Shown: positions 36,529 through 47,806, counted from the first letter of the stretch. The stretch is 64,000 nucleotides of DNA from Caballeronia sp. SBC1 (GCF_011493005.1 NZ_CP049156.1:2914001-2978000), one strand, 5' to 3'. Translations and numbers: made by a program. The notes: generated by a model not told the origin, from the letters alone.

Positions 36529-36899
36529 TTCGTTATCTGGCGCCGGTTGACTCTGTTGCACTTGAAACTCCGAATGCTTCAGCTTGCGATTGATTATTCG
36601 GCGGTGTGCCGATACCTTGGCGGCGTCACTCCAGACGGGTGTTGTAAATCGCGTGGGCGCTGACTGCGACACCGGTTTCCACGGCGATTGGCGACGCACA
36701 CTGTGAATGAAAAAAGCTACTGCGAAACCATTGAGAGGCCCGTTCACCTCCGTCGCTTGCCTGCTCCCGTTGCCAAAGCATCTGCCGAAATAGCACTTAT
36801 TTGCTCTGCATTTCGCATAGATTCAAAACTGCCCTTGAAGCGTTCTACTTGAAAGATTTTGTTACAATCAAAAAAAAGCGTTTAATTTCGGGGGCGAGT
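36529..36899. other. Divergent intergenic region between chrA and the ABC-3C-like operon
   Basis: About 370 bp. A TACAAT hexamer near 36864 followed by an A-rich run could be the -10 of the rightward operon, but I see no well-spaced -35. The right edge has GGGGG just before the GTG start. Confidence 0.35.
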
Positions 36900-38027
36900 G
36901 TGGCAAAGACCGTCAAACCGAGCGGGAGCACTGGAACGACAACCCTGCCGGCTCCAACACCATGGCCAGGCGCCAATGCTCGGCTCTTGGGACTAGGGGT
37001 TGGACTTCCTGTTTCTCCATTGGGCCGCCTCGCTCAGTTTAGCGCAGCAGAATTCGAAAGATTTACGCTCGAGTGGGCTACGGACTACTTCGCGAAACAA
37101 ACTAATGTGTTTGAGGTTCAAGCGCGGGGAGGCTCTGGGGATAAAGGTCGAGACATTATCGTGTGGCTCGATTCCGCAACTAAGACTCCACGGCGCTGGC
37201 AGCTTTATCAATGCAAGCACTACGATGCAAAGCTCGGCCTGTCCAAAGCGGGTATCGAAATAGCGAAAGTGCTGTACTACACGCACATCGGCGACTACAC
37301 CCCACCTGAAAGCTATTACTTTGTGACGCACAAAGGCGTCACCTCGCCATTCCAAGACTTGCTCGACGCGCCAGAAAGTCTTAAGAATGAAATGATTGTT
37401 ACTTGGAATTCCTACTCGAAGGCTATAACCTCGAAGGAGACCATTGCGCTTTCTGCTGAGCTCAAAGCGCATATCTTGAATTTCGATTTCAGCGTCTTTG
37501 CCGCCAAGCAGCCACATGACTTGCTTGCGGAGCATGCGCAGACCAAATATCACCTGACGGTGTTCGGCGCTCCATTGGTGAATAGGCCGCCGCCGCCCCC
37601 TCCTCCATCGACAGTTGCAGCAATCGAGGCGAAGTACATTGGACAACTGTATCGCGTCATCGGCAATGACATTCGCACCGAAGTTGGCAGCGCCGAAGAC
37701 TTCAAGCACAGCCCGTATCACGCCCGTATGTTCGAGCGTTCGCGGTTAACCTTCTACAGCGCAGAGGGCCTGAAAGAGGTGGCGCGAGACCAGATGGCAG
37801 ACCAGGCATATTTCGATACTTTGCTGACTGAGTTCTCCGACGGGCTGTACTACCAATACACCGAGCCCAATGGAACTCCGATTGAGCGCCTGAAGGCGAC
37901 GGTAAGCGCCGCGCAGAGCATCCAACTTGGGTCACACCCGCTCAAGCCGCATGTCAGCAGCAAAGACCGTGAAGGCATGTGCCATCAGATGGCAAACGAA
38001 GAACGCCTCGATTGGTGCAATCCATGA
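36900..38027 (+). CDS. Mrr-like nuclease protein of an ABC-3C-type system
   Basis: From the GTG at 36900 the protein has about 375 residues. The N-terminal domain reads FSAAEFERFTLEWATDYFA, then GSGDKGRDIIVWL with Asp85, and WQLYQCKHYDAKLG with Gln104 and Lys106. This is the E...D...QxK pattern of Mrr-type restriction endonucleases. A proline linker RPPPPPPPS near residue 230 separates a C-terminal domain (residues 235-375) that should contact the partner proteins. The stop overlaps the next gene by ATGA. In ABC-3C systems the variable component carries the effector, here a nuclease. An upstream ATG at 36801 would add an unlikely 33 residues. Confidence 0.75.
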   Translation: MAKTVKPSGSTGTTTLPAPTPWPGANARLLGLGVGLPVSPLGRLAQFSAAEFERFTLEWATDYFAKQTNVFEVQARGGSGDKGRDIIVWLDSATKTPRRWQLYQCKHYDAKLGLSKAGIEIAKVLYYTHIGDYTPPESYYFVTHKGVTSPFQDLLDAPESLKNEMIVTWNSYSKAITSKETIALSAELKAHILNFDFSVFAAKQPHDLLAEHAQTKYHLTVFGAPLVNRPPPPPPPSTVAAIEAKYIGQLYRVIGNDIRTEVGSAEDFKHSPYHARMFERSRLTFYSAEGLKEVARDQMADQAYFDTLLTEFSDGLYYQYTEPNGTPIERLKATVSAAQSIQLGSHPLKPHVSSKDREGMCHQMANEERLDWCNP

Positions 38028-38539
38028 ACAGTGCGGACAATCCAATCCGAACGCCTCAAGTTCGCCCGTTTAATTCAGCCCTAGAGTACGGGTTCCGGAC
38101 GCTGTTCATCCTGAAGGCGGCACACGGTCATGCAATGGACCTCCAGCGACTCGTATCCTACGACTACCTGCTCGTCCACTCCGGTGACGTGGATGATGGC
38201 CCAGCCAGCTTGCATCCGGCGATGCCCCATCGAGGCACGGAGCTGCTCGTGAAGCGCAACGTCATCCACGCTGGGTTGACCCAGATGCTGGCGAAGGAAT
38301 TGATTGAAATTGTCTTTGCCCCTCAAGGCTTCTTGTACCGGGCTACCGATATGACTGCCGCGTTCATCAAGCTACTGAAATCTGCCTACGCGCACGAGTT
38401 GGGCGCGAGAGCGAACTGGATAGTCGACCGGTTTGGTCGTTACACCGACCAAGAGCTCGAGGCCTTCATGGCGCAAAACGTGGGACGATGGGGCACAGAA
38501 TTCGACCGCCTCACCGCCGTTGATTTACTGGAACTTTGA
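38024..38539 (+). CDS. Small middle component of an ABC-3C-type system
   Basis: A 171-residue protein translated from an ATGA overlap with the nuclease gene, its own stop 2 bp before the ATPase ATG. The sequence RPFNSALEYGFRTLFILKAA, then LQRLVSYDYLLVHSGDVDDG and LHPAMPHRGTELLVKRNVI, matches the pattern I associate with ABC-three-component middle component 2, including the HP-x-MPxRxxEL segment. These proteins resemble winged-helix or ligand-binding adaptors linking ATPase and effector. Function inferred from family and operon. Confidence 0.75.
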   Translation: MNSADNPIRTPQVRPFNSALEYGFRTLFILKAAHGHAMDLQRLVSYDYLLVHSGDVDDGPASLHPAMPHRGTELLVKRNVIHAGLTQMLAKELIEIVFAPQGFLYRATDMTAAFIKLLKSAYAHELGARANWIVDRFGRYTDQELEAFMAQNVGRWGTEFDRLTAVDLLEL

Positions 38540-38541
38540 CT

Positions 38542-40389
38542 ATGCTTCAAATCCGAAAGATTCTGCTCCGGGGAGCTGGGCTGGAAGACGCCGTCGTCCA
38601 GTTCTACAGCGGCGCCAACGTTCTCGCGGGCGAGTCTGACACTGGGAAAAGCTTTCTCCTCGAATGCATCAACTTCATCCTCGGAGCGGACAAGCTGACG
38701 CTTGTCGACGAAGCGAAGCCGTACACTCACCTCGCCGTCGAATTCGTGAACTCCAACGATGAAATCATCACATTGGTACGGCCAACCAGTGGCGGCAAAC
38801 TCACGGCATATCATGTACCGATTGCAGACATTTCAGGTTCCGGACAGTCAATAACACCAACTAGAAAAGGTAAGAGCAAAGGCCCAGATGTAACGTCGGT
38901 CCTTCTGCCATTTGCAGGCATCAAAGAAGCCCGTCTTCGAAGGAATGTTGAGGGTGAGACGCAGCGCTTTACTATCCGGACGATTGAACCACTGTTCCTC
39001 GTTGATGAAGTTGCGGTCATCGACCAGCAATCTCCGGTAACAGGAAAGGCTACCTTTGGCGATACAGCCCAGAAACGCGCCCTTTCGTACATCCTGACCG
39101 GGATTGACGATGAAAGTGTGGCCGCCGGCGAAAAGAACGAAATCGTGAAAGCCCGCCTGAAGGCGAAGCTCGAACTTGTGACCGAGATGTTGCAGCCGTT
39201 GAACGAGCGCTTCGCGTCGCCGGCTGAGTTGAATGTATCGACCGACGATACAGAGCTAGACACGTTGCTTGGTAGCCTGACCGGCGAGCTGAAGAATCTT
39301 GCTACCTCTCGGGATGCACTCCAGGAACGGTCGCAAGGAGCAACTCGCAATATCCTGAAAGCTGATTCTCAGCTGCTCGGCATCCGTGAACTTCTTTCGC
39401 GGTATCGTCTGCTGGACGAACGATACACCTCCGATTTGGACAGGTTGGACTTCATTTCCGAAAGCTCTTTCTATTTCGACGCACTTCAGGAAGTCCCTTG
39501 CCCTGTTTGTGACCAGATAATGGCACCCGGTCACTCGCACAGTCCGGATTCCGCCGCTCGACCAATCCGAGAGTCAGCTGTGGCCGAAGCCGCGAAAATC
39601 CACGCGCATCGAACCGACTTAGCGGCGGCGATTCACGACCTTGAGGTTCGTCAAGGCTTGGTCGAAGGTGAAAAAAGCACCATCGACACGGTACTCCAAT
39701 CGTTGAATACAGAGTTGAATCGCACTTTAGCCCCACGTTTGGAGTTCACGACGCAGCGCCTCGAGCAACTCGTAAGTCGACACACCGAACGAGAGGCTAC
39801 GCGAGTCGAACGAGAACGTTGGCAAAGTTTGGTTAAACTCCAAAACGACATTAATTCCGCCCTCGCTGAGAGTGGCGCAGCGAAGCAAACCTGGGCCGGC
39901 ATCCCGCCGAAAGAGCTCGGGGAATTTTGCACGGAGATTCAAGCTGTCCTGGTCGAGTGGGCATGGAAAGGAACTCCACGTGTCGAATTCGATGAAAAGG
40001 CATTCGACATCGTCGTGGATGGCAAGCCACGTCAGTCTCACGGCAAGGGTGTTCGGGCAATCCTCTACGCGGCCTTCACCATTGGTCTGCTCAGATACGC
40101 CGCTATCAACGGCCGGCCGCATCCTGGCGTAATTGTTATCGACTCACCTCTGACTAGCTACAAAAAGAAAAAAGCAGAGTCAGTGAAAGGAGAAAATGGC
40201 CAAATTGACGCGGGCATCGAGACGGCTTTCTGGACGTCGCTTGCCAACACGTCAAAAGCTGTGCAGGTCATTGTGATAGAAAACAAAGAGCCGCCAAGCG
40301 AAATCGCCGCGGAAGTTCACTATCAGTGGTTCGCAGGCGAGGCTGCGATTGAAGGCGAACGTGCTGGTTTCGTTCCGGCGAAAGCCTGA
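38542..40389 (+). CDS. Rad50-like ABC ATPase of an ABC-3C-type system
   Basis: A 615-residue ATPase. Walker A is GESDTGKSFLLE at residues 30-41. A long coiled coil (about 190-470) is interrupted by a Cys-x-x-Cys hook CPVCDQIMAPG near residue 320, as in Rad50/SMC-like proteins. Walker B GVIVIDSPLTSY lies near 528-539; the usual glutamate after the aspartate is serine, a variant that may slow hydrolysis. A lysine-rich loop YKKKKAESVKGE follows. The ATPase would sense invading DNA or RNA and switch on the nuclease component. The start is the ATG 2 bp after the middle gene's stop. Confidence 0.8.
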   Translation: MLQIRKILLRGAGLEDAVVQFYSGANVLAGESDTGKSFLLECINFILGADKLTLVDEAKPYTHLAVEFVNSNDEIITLVRPTSGGKLTAYHVPIADISGSGQSITPTRKGKSKGPDVTSVLLPFAGIKEARLRRNVEGETQRFTIRTIEPLFLVDEVAVIDQQSPVTGKATFGDTAQKRALSYILTGIDDESVAAGEKNEIVKARLKAKLELVTEMLQPLNERFASPAELNVSTDDTELDTLLGSLTGELKNLATSRDALQERSQGATRNILKADSQLLGIRELLSRYRLLDERYTSDLDRLDFISESSFYFDALQEVPCPVCDQIMAPGHSHSPDSAARPIRESAVAEAAKIHAHRTDLAAAIHDLEVRQGLVEGEKSTIDTVLQSLNTELNRTLAPRLEFTTQRLEQLVSRHTEREATRVERERWQSLVKLQNDINSALAESGAAKQTWAGIPPKELGEFCTEIQAVLVEWAWKGTPRVEFDEKAFDIVVDGKPRQSHGKGVRAILYAAFTIGLLRYAAINGRPHPGVIVIDSPLTSYKKKKAESVKGENGQIDAGIETAFWTSLANTSKAVQVIVIENKEPPSEIAAEVHYQWFAGEAAIEGERAGFVPAKA

Positions 40390-40470
40390 CGTGAACAAGT
40401 TACCGTGCTCTCTCATTGACGCTGGCGCGGTCGGCTATCCTATACGCGCCTTTCATTTAAGCGCCCCTCG

Positions 40471-41298
40471 TCATCCAACTCTTTGGTCAAGCAGCTTAAG
40501 CGTCGCGGCCGCCGCGCCTTCTAATCCAACACCATGCGAAGGGCTAACATGGGGCTCCCTAAGATTAATCCGAATGAGCCTGCCCAATGCGTATCGTTCA
40601 CTGAAACGTCGTACTGTGGGTAGGGATTTTCCGGCGCCGAGTTCAACGACAATCAGCCTAGAAACGGAACAAATCCAAGCTGCAAATCGCTTCTGTTGCA
40701 TCTCATACGGCGCATCAACCCACGCCCAATCTGCAAACATCAAAATATTTGGACGTGCGAAGGCGCCGCAGTGCGGACAACGTGGCATTGGGCTTTCCAG
40801 TTCGGACGTCTTCTCATTCACGAGCGGATGAAATTGCTTGGCCGACCATGTATCGTTCGTGCAGACATCGAGGCATTGAAGTGTGTGAATCGACCCATGG
40901 CATTCGTGGATTCGGTCTGCGGAGAACCCGGCTTTTTGGAACTGGCCATCAACATTGCTCGTGAACACGAAGGCACCATGACTCATCCGGTCCGCCCATC
41001 TGCGCAGAATCGCGAAGCCTTCATGCGGAACGGTGTCACGGTAAAGCTTCAGGCGGTGTCCGTAGAAGCCCCAAGCGAGCTCCGGATGCTCCGCAAACCT
41101 TTCAGGGTTTGCCATGTCTTCGAACGAGAGGCCTTGGTGCCGAAGCGCGGGATAAGCTCGCCAGAAACCTTCCGAGCCGCGGAAGTCGGGAAGGCCCGAA
41201 TCGACGCCCATTCCTGCGCCCGCGGTGATGAGCAATCCGTCGGCTTCTCGCAGCCAGCCAGCAGCTTTCTCCAGCTTTTCATCTTGCGAACCGGACAT
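40471..41298 (-). CDS. Sir2-family NAD-dependent deacetylase-like protein (intact copy 2)
   Basis: A 275-residue sirtuin-like protein with all core features: GAGMGVDSGLPDFRG at residues 27-41, TSNVDGQF at 113-120, catalytic His134 in CHGS, and zinc ligands Cys142, Cys146, Cys174 and Cys177. It is clearly related to the copy at 10774 and closest to the broken copy at 49138-49800, with which it shares SQDEKLEKAAGWLREA. It lies between the ABC-3C-like operon and the type I R-M operon, on the opposite strand to both. Enzyme call solid; a defence role is inference. Confidence 0.85.
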   Translation of the reverse strand: MSGSQDEKLEKAAGWLREADGLLITAGAGMGVDSGLPDFRGSEGFWRAYPALRHQGLSFEDMANPERFAEHPELAWGFYGHRLKLYRDTVPHEGFAILRRWADRMSHGAFVFTSNVDGQFQKAGFSADRIHECHGSIHTLQCLDVCTNDTWSAKQFHPLVNEKTSELESPMPRCPHCGAFARPNILMFADWAWVDAPYEMQQKRFAAWICSVSRLIVVELGAGKSLPTVRRFSERYALGRLIRINLREPHVSPSHGVGLEGAAAATLKLLDQRVG

Positions 41299-41512
41299 AT
41301 CTGTTCCCCCATTAGATTACGACGACTATCGAAGCTCCTACCGGCGAAATCTACCGCTCGCCAGACGTCTGGACGCCCCGCGGCACCGTACTCAAGCCGG
41401 TCGGCGAGTCTAGGTGCCATTCAAGATAGAATCGCTCACAATTTCTTGGTGGCGAGATGCCGGGCTTTATGCCTGGATATACACCTGACTATGACCGGAC
41501 GAACCAGCTCTG

Positions 41513-43072
41513 ATGCTTGACGACATCAAAAAGACCCTGTGGGCAACCGCCGACAAGCAACGCGCCAATATGGACGCTGCCGAGTACAAACACATCGTGC
41601 TCGGCCTCATTTTCCTTAAGTACATATCCGATACTTTTGCTGCCCGGCGCGCCGAGCTGACCCGCCGCTTTGCCGACGAAGGCGACGAATACTTCCTGCA
41701 TGGCAGCGACGACGAGCTGCTCGCCGACGAGCTAGAGGACCGTGACTACTATCGCGAGGTCAACGTATTCTGGGTGCCCGAAACCGCGCGTTGGGAGAGT
41801 CTGCGCAGCGCAGCCAAGCAGACCGACATCGGCAAGCGCATTGACGAGGCGCTGGCGGAAATCGAAGCCGAGAACCCCAAACTCAAAGGCATCCTGGACA
41901 AGCGCTATGCCCGCTCGCAGTTGCCGGACGGCAAACTAGGCGAGCTGGTCGACCTGATTTCGACCATCGGCTTTGGCGAGGACGCCAGCCACGCGCGCGA
42001 TGTGCTCGGGCAGGTGTACGAATACTTCCTCGGCCAGTTCGCCAGTGCCGAAGGCAAAAAAGGCGGGCAGTTCTACACGCCAGCCTCCATCGTCAAGACA
42101 CTTGTCGCGGTATTGGCGCCCCACCACGGCAAAGTCTACGACCCCTGCTGCGGCTCCGGCGGCATGTTCGTGCAGTCCGAGAAATTCATTGAAGCCCACG
42201 GAGGAAAACTTGGGGACGTGTCCATCTACGGGCAGGAGTCCAACCCCACCACCTGGCGGCTAGCCGCGATGAACCTCGCGATTCGAGGTATCGACTACAA
42301 CCTCGGGCGCGAACCGGCCGATACATTCGTGCGCAACCAGCACCCGGACCTGCGCGCCGACTTCGTGCTGGCCAATCCACCCTTCAATATCAGCGATTGG
42401 TGGCACGGCAGCTTGGAAGGTGACCCGCGCTGGGTGTATGGAACGCCGCCGCAGGGCAACGCCAACTACGCCTGGCTCCAGCACATGCTGTATCACCTCA
42501 AGGCCAATGGCCGCGCTGGCATCGTGCTGGCCAATGGCTCGATGAGTTCCGGCCAGAACTCCGAAGGCGACATCCGCCGCGCCATGGTGGACGCCGATGT
42601 GGTCGAAGTCATGGTGGCCCTGCCGGGTCAACTTTTCTTCAACACGCAGATTCCGGCCTGCCTGTGGTTCCTCGCCAAACAGAAAGCCAGCCGCCATGGT
42701 GAGGTGTTGTTCATCGACGCCCGCAAGCTCGGCAGCATGATTAGCCGTGTGCAGACGGAACTGACCGACGAGATTATTGCGCGCATCGCCAAAACTGTCG
42801 CCGCCTGGCGCGGCGACGCGATTGATGGTGTCGGCAAGTACGTGGACGTTCCCGGCTACTGCCGGACCGTGAGTCTCGCCGAGATTGCTGAGCACGGCCA
42901 TGTGCTGACGCCGGGGCGCTATGTCGGCGCCGAGGAAGTTGAGGACGACGACGAACCTTTTGCCGAGAAAATGCAGAAGCTCACGGAAAAACTGGGCGAG
43001 CAGATGGCGAAAGGAGCAGAGCTTGACCAAGTGATTCGGCAGAAGCTGGGGGGGCTGGGGTATGAGTTTTGA
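41513..43072 (+). CDS. hsdM: Type I restriction-modification methyltransferase subunit HsdM
   Basis: A 519-residue N6-adenine methyltransferase subunit. The N-terminal helical domain starts [37 protein letters not shown] begins the catalytic domain, [15 protein letters not shown] is the SAM-binding motif I and [13 protein letters not shown] the catalytic NPPF motif. With HsdS it methylates the recognition site and with HsdR forms the restriction complex. It overlaps hsdS by 11 bp and is intact. Confidence 0.95.
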   Translation: MLDDIKKTLWATADKQRANMDAAEYKHIVLGLIFLKYISDTFAARRAELTRRFADEGDEYFLHGSDDELLADELEDRDYYREVNVFWVPETARWESLRSAAKQTDIGKRIDEALAEIEAENPKLKGILDKRYARSQLPDGKLGELVDLISTIGFGEDASHARDVLGQVYEYFLGQFASAEGKKGGQFYTPASIVKTLVAVLAPHHGKVYDPCCGSGGMFVQSEKFIEAHGGKLGDVSIYGQESNPTTWRLAAMNLAIRGIDYNLGREPADTFVRNQHPDLRADFVLANPPFNISDWWHGSLEGDPRWVYGTPPQGNANYAWLQHMLYHLKANGRAGIVLANGSMSSGQNSEGDIRRAMVDADVVEVMVALPGQLFFNTQIPACLWFLAKQKASRHGEVLFIDARKLGSMISRVQTELTDEIIARIAKTVAAWRGDAIDGVGKYVDVPGYCRTVSLAEIAEHGHVLTPGRYVGAEEVEDDDEPFAEKMQKLTEKLGEQMAKGAELDQVIRQKLGGLGYEF

Positions 43073-44381
43073 CCTCCCCGCACTGCCCGACCGCTGGAAA
43101 TACACTCCCCTTGAGCAATTGGCGCAAAAGAATTCAGTAACCTACGGTGTTGTCCAACCTGGTGCAGCGTTGACGGATGGAGTGCCAATTGTACGAGTAA
43201 ACAACTTCAAAGACGGCCACATTGAAATGGCCGACTTGATGCGAATTGCCCCTGAAATTGAAGCAAAATACAACCGTACTCGTTTGCAGGGCGGCGAGGT
43301 TTTACTAACGGTAGTCGGTAGCGTCGGCCAGGTGGCCGTTGTGCCGCCGTCGCTGAGGGGGTTCAATGTCGCCCGTGCTGTGGCTGTGATTCATCCGGTC
43401 AGCACAATCGAACCCGAGTGGATTGCGTTCTGCCTTAGGTCGCCATTATCCCAACATCTTCTCGCAAGCCGCGCCAATACCACAGTTCAAACAACGATAA
43501 ATCTAAAAGACCTTCGGGCGCTTCCGATTCCGTTACCGCCAGCGGTCGAGCGCAAAAAGATTGCCGCAATCTTGGGAGCCATTGAGGACCGCATCACCCT
43601 CCTGCGCGAAGGTAACGCGACGCTGGAAGCCATTGCCCAAGCCCTTTTCAAGTCGTGGTTTGTCGATTTCGACCCGGTACGCGCCAAGCGGGAAGGGCGC
43701 GTGCCTGACGGCATGGATGAACGCACCGCTGCGCTTTTCCCCAACGGGTTCGAGGGGGCTGAGCTGGGCCTAGTGCCCACGGGTTGGCGCTTGACCACAT
43801 TGGCAGGCGCGTACGAAATAAATCCGAAGCGCACGCTGAGGAAAGGGGCGCCAGCGCCCTATGTGGATATGGCGAGCGTTTCAACAGTCGGGCATTCTGT
43901 GGAGTCGGTGGTACCCCGAGCAATGGGCTCCGGTTCAAAGTTTCAAAATGGTGATTCCCTGTTAGCGCGAATTACGCCGTGTCTTGAAAATGGAAAGTCA
44001 GCTTTCGTCGATTTCCTTGAGTCAGACCAGGTAGGGTGGGGTTCGACGGAGTTCGTGGTTCTGCGACCCAGACCACCGCTGCCTTCTTTTCATGGGTATC
44101 TGCTTTGCCGGCATTCCGCATTTAGAGAATTTGCCATTCAGAGCATGTCGGGAACCAGCGGCCGTCAGCGAGTCGCGAATGATGTCTTGGCGAGGTACAT
44201 AATTGCCTGCCCCTCCGAAGCAGTCGCGAATGCATTTGCTGAGATTGTTGAACCTCTGCAGGCAAAGATTACAGGCAATCATACTCAGCTCACTGTGCTT
44301 GCAGATATGCGCGACACCCTTCTCCCTCGTCTGATTTCCGGACGACTCCGTCTGTCCGAAGCCGAGGCGCTCGTCGCCTGA
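43062..44381 (+). CDS. hsdS: Type I restriction-modification specificity subunit HsdS
   Basis: A 439-residue specificity subunit with two target-recognition domains. The first ends near 165 with [20 protein letters not shown], followed by the central helical spacer [20 protein letters not shown] and [14 protein letters not shown]. The second, residues 240-400, ends with a matching helix [23 protein letters not shown] and [15 protein letters not shown]. The two domains set the bipartite DNA target, which cannot be predicted from sequence alone. It overlaps hsdM and stops 8 bp before hsdR. Confidence 0.93.
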   Translation: MSFDLPALPDRWKYTPLEQLAQKNSVTYGVVQPGAALTDGVPIVRVNNFKDGHIEMADLMRIAPEIEAKYNRTRLQGGEVLLTVVGSVGQVAVVPPSLRGFNVARAVAVIHPVSTIEPEWIAFCLRSPLSQHLLASRANTTVQTTINLKDLRALPIPLPPAVERKKIAAILGAIEDRITLLREGNATLEAIAQALFKSWFVDFDPVRAKREGRVPDGMDERTAALFPNGFEGAELGLVPTGWRLTTLAGAYEINPKRTLRKGAPAPYVDMASVSTVGHSVESVVPRAMGSGSKFQNGDSLLARITPCLENGKSAFVDFLESDQVGWGSTEFVVLRPRPPLPSFHGYLLCRHSAFREFAIQSMSGTSGRQRVANDVLARYIIACPSEAVANAFAEIVEPLQAKITGNHTQLTVLADMRDTLLPRLISGRLRLSEAEALVA

Positions 44382-44389
44382 GAACGACC

Positions 44390-47300
44390 ATGACCGAAGA
44401 CCAACTTGAACAGGAAACGCTGGGCTGGCTGGCCAATGTGGGTTACTGCTGCCTTTTCGGCCCGGACCTCGCACCGGATGGTGCCGATGCAGAACGGGCC
44501 AACTATCGTCAGGTATTGTTGGTCGAACGTCTGCGCAGCGCCATTGCTAGCTTGAACCCCGGCATTCCACTCCAGGCACGGGAGGATGCTTTGCAACGGG
44601 TACGGGACCTCGGCATCCCAGCGCTGCTCTCGGCTAACCGGCGCTTCCATCAATTGCTGGTCGGTGGCGTACCGGTGGAATATCAACGCGACGGTGAGAC
44701 ACGCGGTGATTTCGTGCGGCTCATCGACTGGGCCAATCCGGCGGCCAACGAGTGGCTAGCAATCAATCAATTTGCCATCAAAGGCCCGCACCACACACGA
44801 CGGCCCGACGTGATGCTGTTCGTCAATGGCCTGCCGCTGGTACTGCTGGAGCTTAAGAATCCCGCCGACCAAAACGCTGACATCTGGAAGGCCTATGACC
44901 AGATTCAGACCTACAAGGCGCAGATTCCGGACGTCTTTCAGTACAACGAGGTCCTGGTGATTTCGGATGGGTCGCAGGCGCGCATGAGTTCGCTTTCAGC
45001 CGATGCGGAGCGCTTCATGCAGTGGCGCACCATCGACGGCGCCACGCTTGACCCACTCGGCCAGTTTAACGAGCTGGAAACTTTGATACGCGGTGTGCTG
45101 GCACCGACCTACCTGCTGGACTACTTGCGCTTCTTCGTGCTGTTCGAGGACGACGGCGTAGTGGTCAAGAAGATTGCTGGCTACCATCAGTTCCACGCGG
45201 TGCGCGCGGCTATCCAGCAGGTGGTCACGGCATCGCGCCCCGGGGCGAGCCACAAGGGCGGAGTGGTCTGGCACACGCAGGGCAGCGGCAAGAGCATCAC
45301 CATGACCTGCTTCGCAGCCCGCGTGATGCAGGAAGCGATGATGGACAATCCGACCATAGTCGTCATCACCGACCGAAACGACCTCGACGGTCAACTTTTC
45401 GGCGTGTTCTCGCTGGCACAGGACCTGTTGCGCGAGCAGCCGGTGCAGGCCGGCACCCGCCAGGATTTGCGCGCGAAGCTCACTAACCGGCCCTCGGGCG
45501 GCATCGTGTTCGCCACCATCCAGAAGTTCATGCCCGGTGAGGACGAAGACACGTTCCCGGTGCTCTCGGACCGAAGCAACATCGTGGTCATCGCCGACGA
45601 AGCGCACCGCACCCAATACGGGTTTGAGGCGCAACTGAAGGGCAAACCGGGCCAGGAAAAGTATCAGGTCGGCTACGCGCAGCACCTGCGCGACGCACTC
45701 CCCAATGCCACCTTCGTAGCCTTTACCGGCACGCCGGTATCGAGTGAGGACCGTGACACGCGCGCCGTGTTCGGGGAGTACATCCACGTCTATGACATGC
45801 AACAGGCCAAGGAGGATGGGGCCACGGTAGCCATCTACTTCGAGTCGCGCCTGGCCAAACTGTCGCTCAAGGCCGGGGACCTGCCACACATCGACGCGGA
45901 AGTGGACGAACTGGCTGAGGACGAAGAGGAAAGCCAGCAGGCCAAACTCAAGAGCCGCTGGGCAGCGCTGGAAAAGGTCGTCGGTGCAGAACCCCGCGTG
46001 GCCGCTGTGGCGACCGACCTCGTCGCGCACTTCGAGGAACGCAACAAGGCTCAGAACGGCAAGGCCATGGTGGTGGCGATGAGCCGCGAGATTTGCGTCC
46101 ACCTCTACGACGAAATCGTCAAACAGCGCCCCGACTGGCACGACCCGGACCCAGAGAAAGGCGCCATCAAAATTGTCATGACTGGCTCAGCGAGCGATAA
46201 GGCTCTGTTGCGGCCGCATATTTACAGCGGCCAGGTCAAGAAGCGGCTGGAAAAGCGTTTCAAGGACCCGGCTGACCCGCTGCGCATCGTCATCGTGCGC
46301 GACATGTGGTTGACTGGCTTCGATGCGCCTTGCGTGCATACGTTGTACGTGGACAAGCCGATGAAAGGTCACAACCTGATGCAGGCAATTGCCCGGGTGA
46401 ACCGCGTCTTCAAGGACAAGCAAGGCGGCCTCGTAGTCGACTACATTGGCATCGCCAACGAGCTGAAGAGCGCGCTGAAGGAGTACACCGCCAGCAATGG
46501 GCGAGGTCGTCCGACGGTCGACGCGGCCGAGGCGTATTCCGTGCTGGCAGAAAAGCTCGACATCCTGCGCGGCATGCTCCACGGTTACGATTTCAGTGGC
46601 TTCCTGACGGGCGGACATAAGTGCCTCGCTGGTGCGGCCAATCATGTGTTGGGCCTTAAAGACGGCAAGAAGCGATTTGCCGACACAGCGCTCGCCATGA
46701 GCAAAGCCTTTACACTGTGCTGCACGCTCGACGAAGCCAAAGACGTGCGTGAGATGGTGGCCTTCATGCAGGCGGTGAAGGTCATCCTCACCAAGCGCGA
46801 GCTGAGCGACAAGAAGAAGACCAATGAGGAGCGCGAACTTGCCATCAGGCAAATCATCAGTTCGGCCGTGGTGTCCGAGAAGGTGGTCGATGTGTTCGAG
46901 GCGGTCGGGCTCGAAAAACCCAACATTGGAATTCTCGATGAAGCCTTCCTCGCTGAAGTTCGTAACCTGCCCGAACGCAACCTCGCCGTGGAACTGCTAG
47001 AGCGGTTGCTGGAAGGCGAAATCAAGAGCCGCTTTGCAAGCAACGTGGTGCAGGAAAAGAAGTTCTCTGAGATGCTCGCCAACGTGGTGACGCGTTATCA
47101 GAATCGGGCCATTGAAACTGCCCAGGTCATCGAAGAGCTCATCGACATGGCCAAGAAGTTCCGCGCTGCCGCGACTCGGGGCGAGGAACTGGGCCTGACG
47201 GAAGACGAAATCCGCTTCTACGACGCGCTCGCCAATAACGAGTCAGCCGTGCGCGAGTTGACCGACGAGACGCTCAAGAAGATTGCGCATGAACTCACCG

Positions 47301-47476
47301 AAAACTTGCGCCAGAACATCACAGTGGACTGGTCGGAGCGAGAGAGCGTGCGAGCCAGACTGCGGCTGATGGTCAAGCGCATCCTGCGTAAATACAAGTA
47401 CCCGCCGGACCAGCAGGACGGCGCAGTGGAATTGGTCCTGCAGCAGGCTCAGGCGCTCGGGGAGGCATGGAGCTAG
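44390..47476 (+). CDS. hsdR: Type I restriction endonuclease subunit HsdR
   Basis: A 1028-residue motor and nuclease subunit. The N-terminal nuclease domain holds [20 protein letters not shown] near residues 139-158 (D...ExK). The helicase motor has Walker [14 protein letters not shown] near 300, [14 protein letters not shown] (DEAH) near 400, and AFTGTP near 445. A C-terminal helical domain binds HsdM. It translocates DNA and cuts away from the recognition site. Length and motifs are complete, so the hsdMSR operon looks functional. No anti-restriction or toxin gene is inserted, unlike many such operons. Confidence 0.95.
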   Translation: MTEDQLEQETLGWLANVGYCCLFGPDLAPDGADAERANYRQVLLVERLRSAIASLNPGIPLQAREDALQRVRDLGIPALLSANRRFHQLLVGGVPVEYQRDGETRGDFVRLIDWANPAANEWLAINQFAIKGPHHTRRPDVMLFVNGLPLVLLELKNPADQNADIWKAYDQIQTYKAQIPDVFQYNEVLVISDGSQARMSSLSADAERFMQWRTIDGATLDPLGQFNELETLIRGVLAPTYLLDYLRFFVLFEDDGVVVKKIAGYHQFHAVRAAIQQVVTASRPGASHKGGVVWHTQGSGKSITMTCFAARVMQEAMMDNPTIVVITDRNDLDGQLFGVFSLAQDLLREQPVQAGTRQDLRAKLTNRPSGGIVFATIQKFMPGEDEDTFPVLSDRSNIVVIADEAHRTQYGFEAQLKGKPGQEKYQVGYAQHLRDALPNATFVAFTGTPVSSEDRDTRAVFGEYIHVYDMQQAKEDGATVAIYFESRLAKLSLKAGDLPHIDAEVDELAEDEEESQQAKLKSRWAALEKVVGAEPRVAAVATDLVAHFEERNKAQNGKAMVVAMSREICVHLYDEIVKQRPDWHDPDPEKGAIKIVMTGSASDKALLRPHIYSGQVKKRLEKRFKDPADPLRIVIVRDMWLTGFDAPCVHTLYVDKPMKGHNLMQAIARVNRVFKDKQGGLVVDYIGIANELKSALKEYTASNGRGRPTVDAAEAYSVLAEKLDILRGMLHGYDFSGFLTGGHKCLAGAANHVLGLKDGKKRFADTALAMSKAFTLCCTLDEAKDVREMVAFMQAVKVILTKRELSDKKKTNEERELAIRQIISSAVVSEKVVDVFEAVGLEKPNIGILDEAFLAEVRNLPERNLAVELLERLLEGEIKSRFASNVVQEKKFSEMLANVVTRYQNRAIETAQVIEELIDMAKKFRAAATRGEELGLTEDEIRFYDALANNESAVRELTDETLKKIAHELTENLRQNITVDWSERESVRARLRLMVKRILRKYKYPPDQQDGAVELVLQQAQALGEAWS

Positions 47477-47483
47477 CCAGGCC

Positions 47484-47759
47484 TCAACATTTCCCCGAAG
47501 CGCTCCAGCGGTCGCTTCGGTACTGTGATTTCACGACATCAGAGTCAACCGCTCCCCATGATTGACCTATCTGGAGATAGAACAGGTGCGGTAGCTCTCC
47601 CGTGTAGCCGCGTCGGCGCGCCTCCTGGAACAGCGCCCAGGATTGTGTTCGTACGCCATGAAAACGGGCCTGACGGGCAATGCGTTCAAGCGTTTCACCC
47701 AGCGCAGCGTAATGTCGCTGGTTAGCTTGCGCTGTCAGTAGCGTGTGCAACTCTGCCAT
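47484..47759 (-). CDS. Small hypothetical protein, C-terminus probably altered
   Basis: A 91-residue frame, MAELHTLLTAQANQRHYAAL and then RIARQARFHGVRTQSWALFQ, up to YLQIGQSWGAVD. It looks like a helical protein seen on Burkholderiaceae accessory DNA. The last 20 residues run into the hairpin after hsdR and look non-native, so insertion of the R-M operon may have cut the gene. Function unknown. Confidence 0.45.
   Translation of the reverse strand: MAELHTLLTAQANQRHYAALGETLERIARQARFHGVRTQSWALFQEARRRGYTGELPHLFYLQIGQSWGAVDSDVVKSQYRSDRWSASGKC
47495..47520 (+). terminator. Hairpin after hsdR
   Basis: CCGAAGCG and CGCTTCGG form a perfect 8-bp stem with a 10-base loop, starting 18 bp after the hsdR stop. 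No T-run follows, so it is a weak intrinsic terminator at best. Confidence 0.45.
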
Positions 47760-47806
47760 CTCGTGCCGGTGACGGCGCCAGGTCCACGCGGTGCGTACCG
47801 GCGAAG

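Noticed and set aside
36993..37721. 242-codon frame on the minus strand
   Set aside because: Antisense to the Mrr-like nuclease gene, which has the conserved catalytic residues and is coupled to its operon.
42260..43105. 281-codon frame on the minus strand
   Set aside because: Antisense to hsdM; only the plus frame has the NPPF and SAM-binding motifs.
44996..46141. 381-codon frame on the minus strand
   Set aside because: Antisense to hsdR, which has all helicase motifs in the plus frame.
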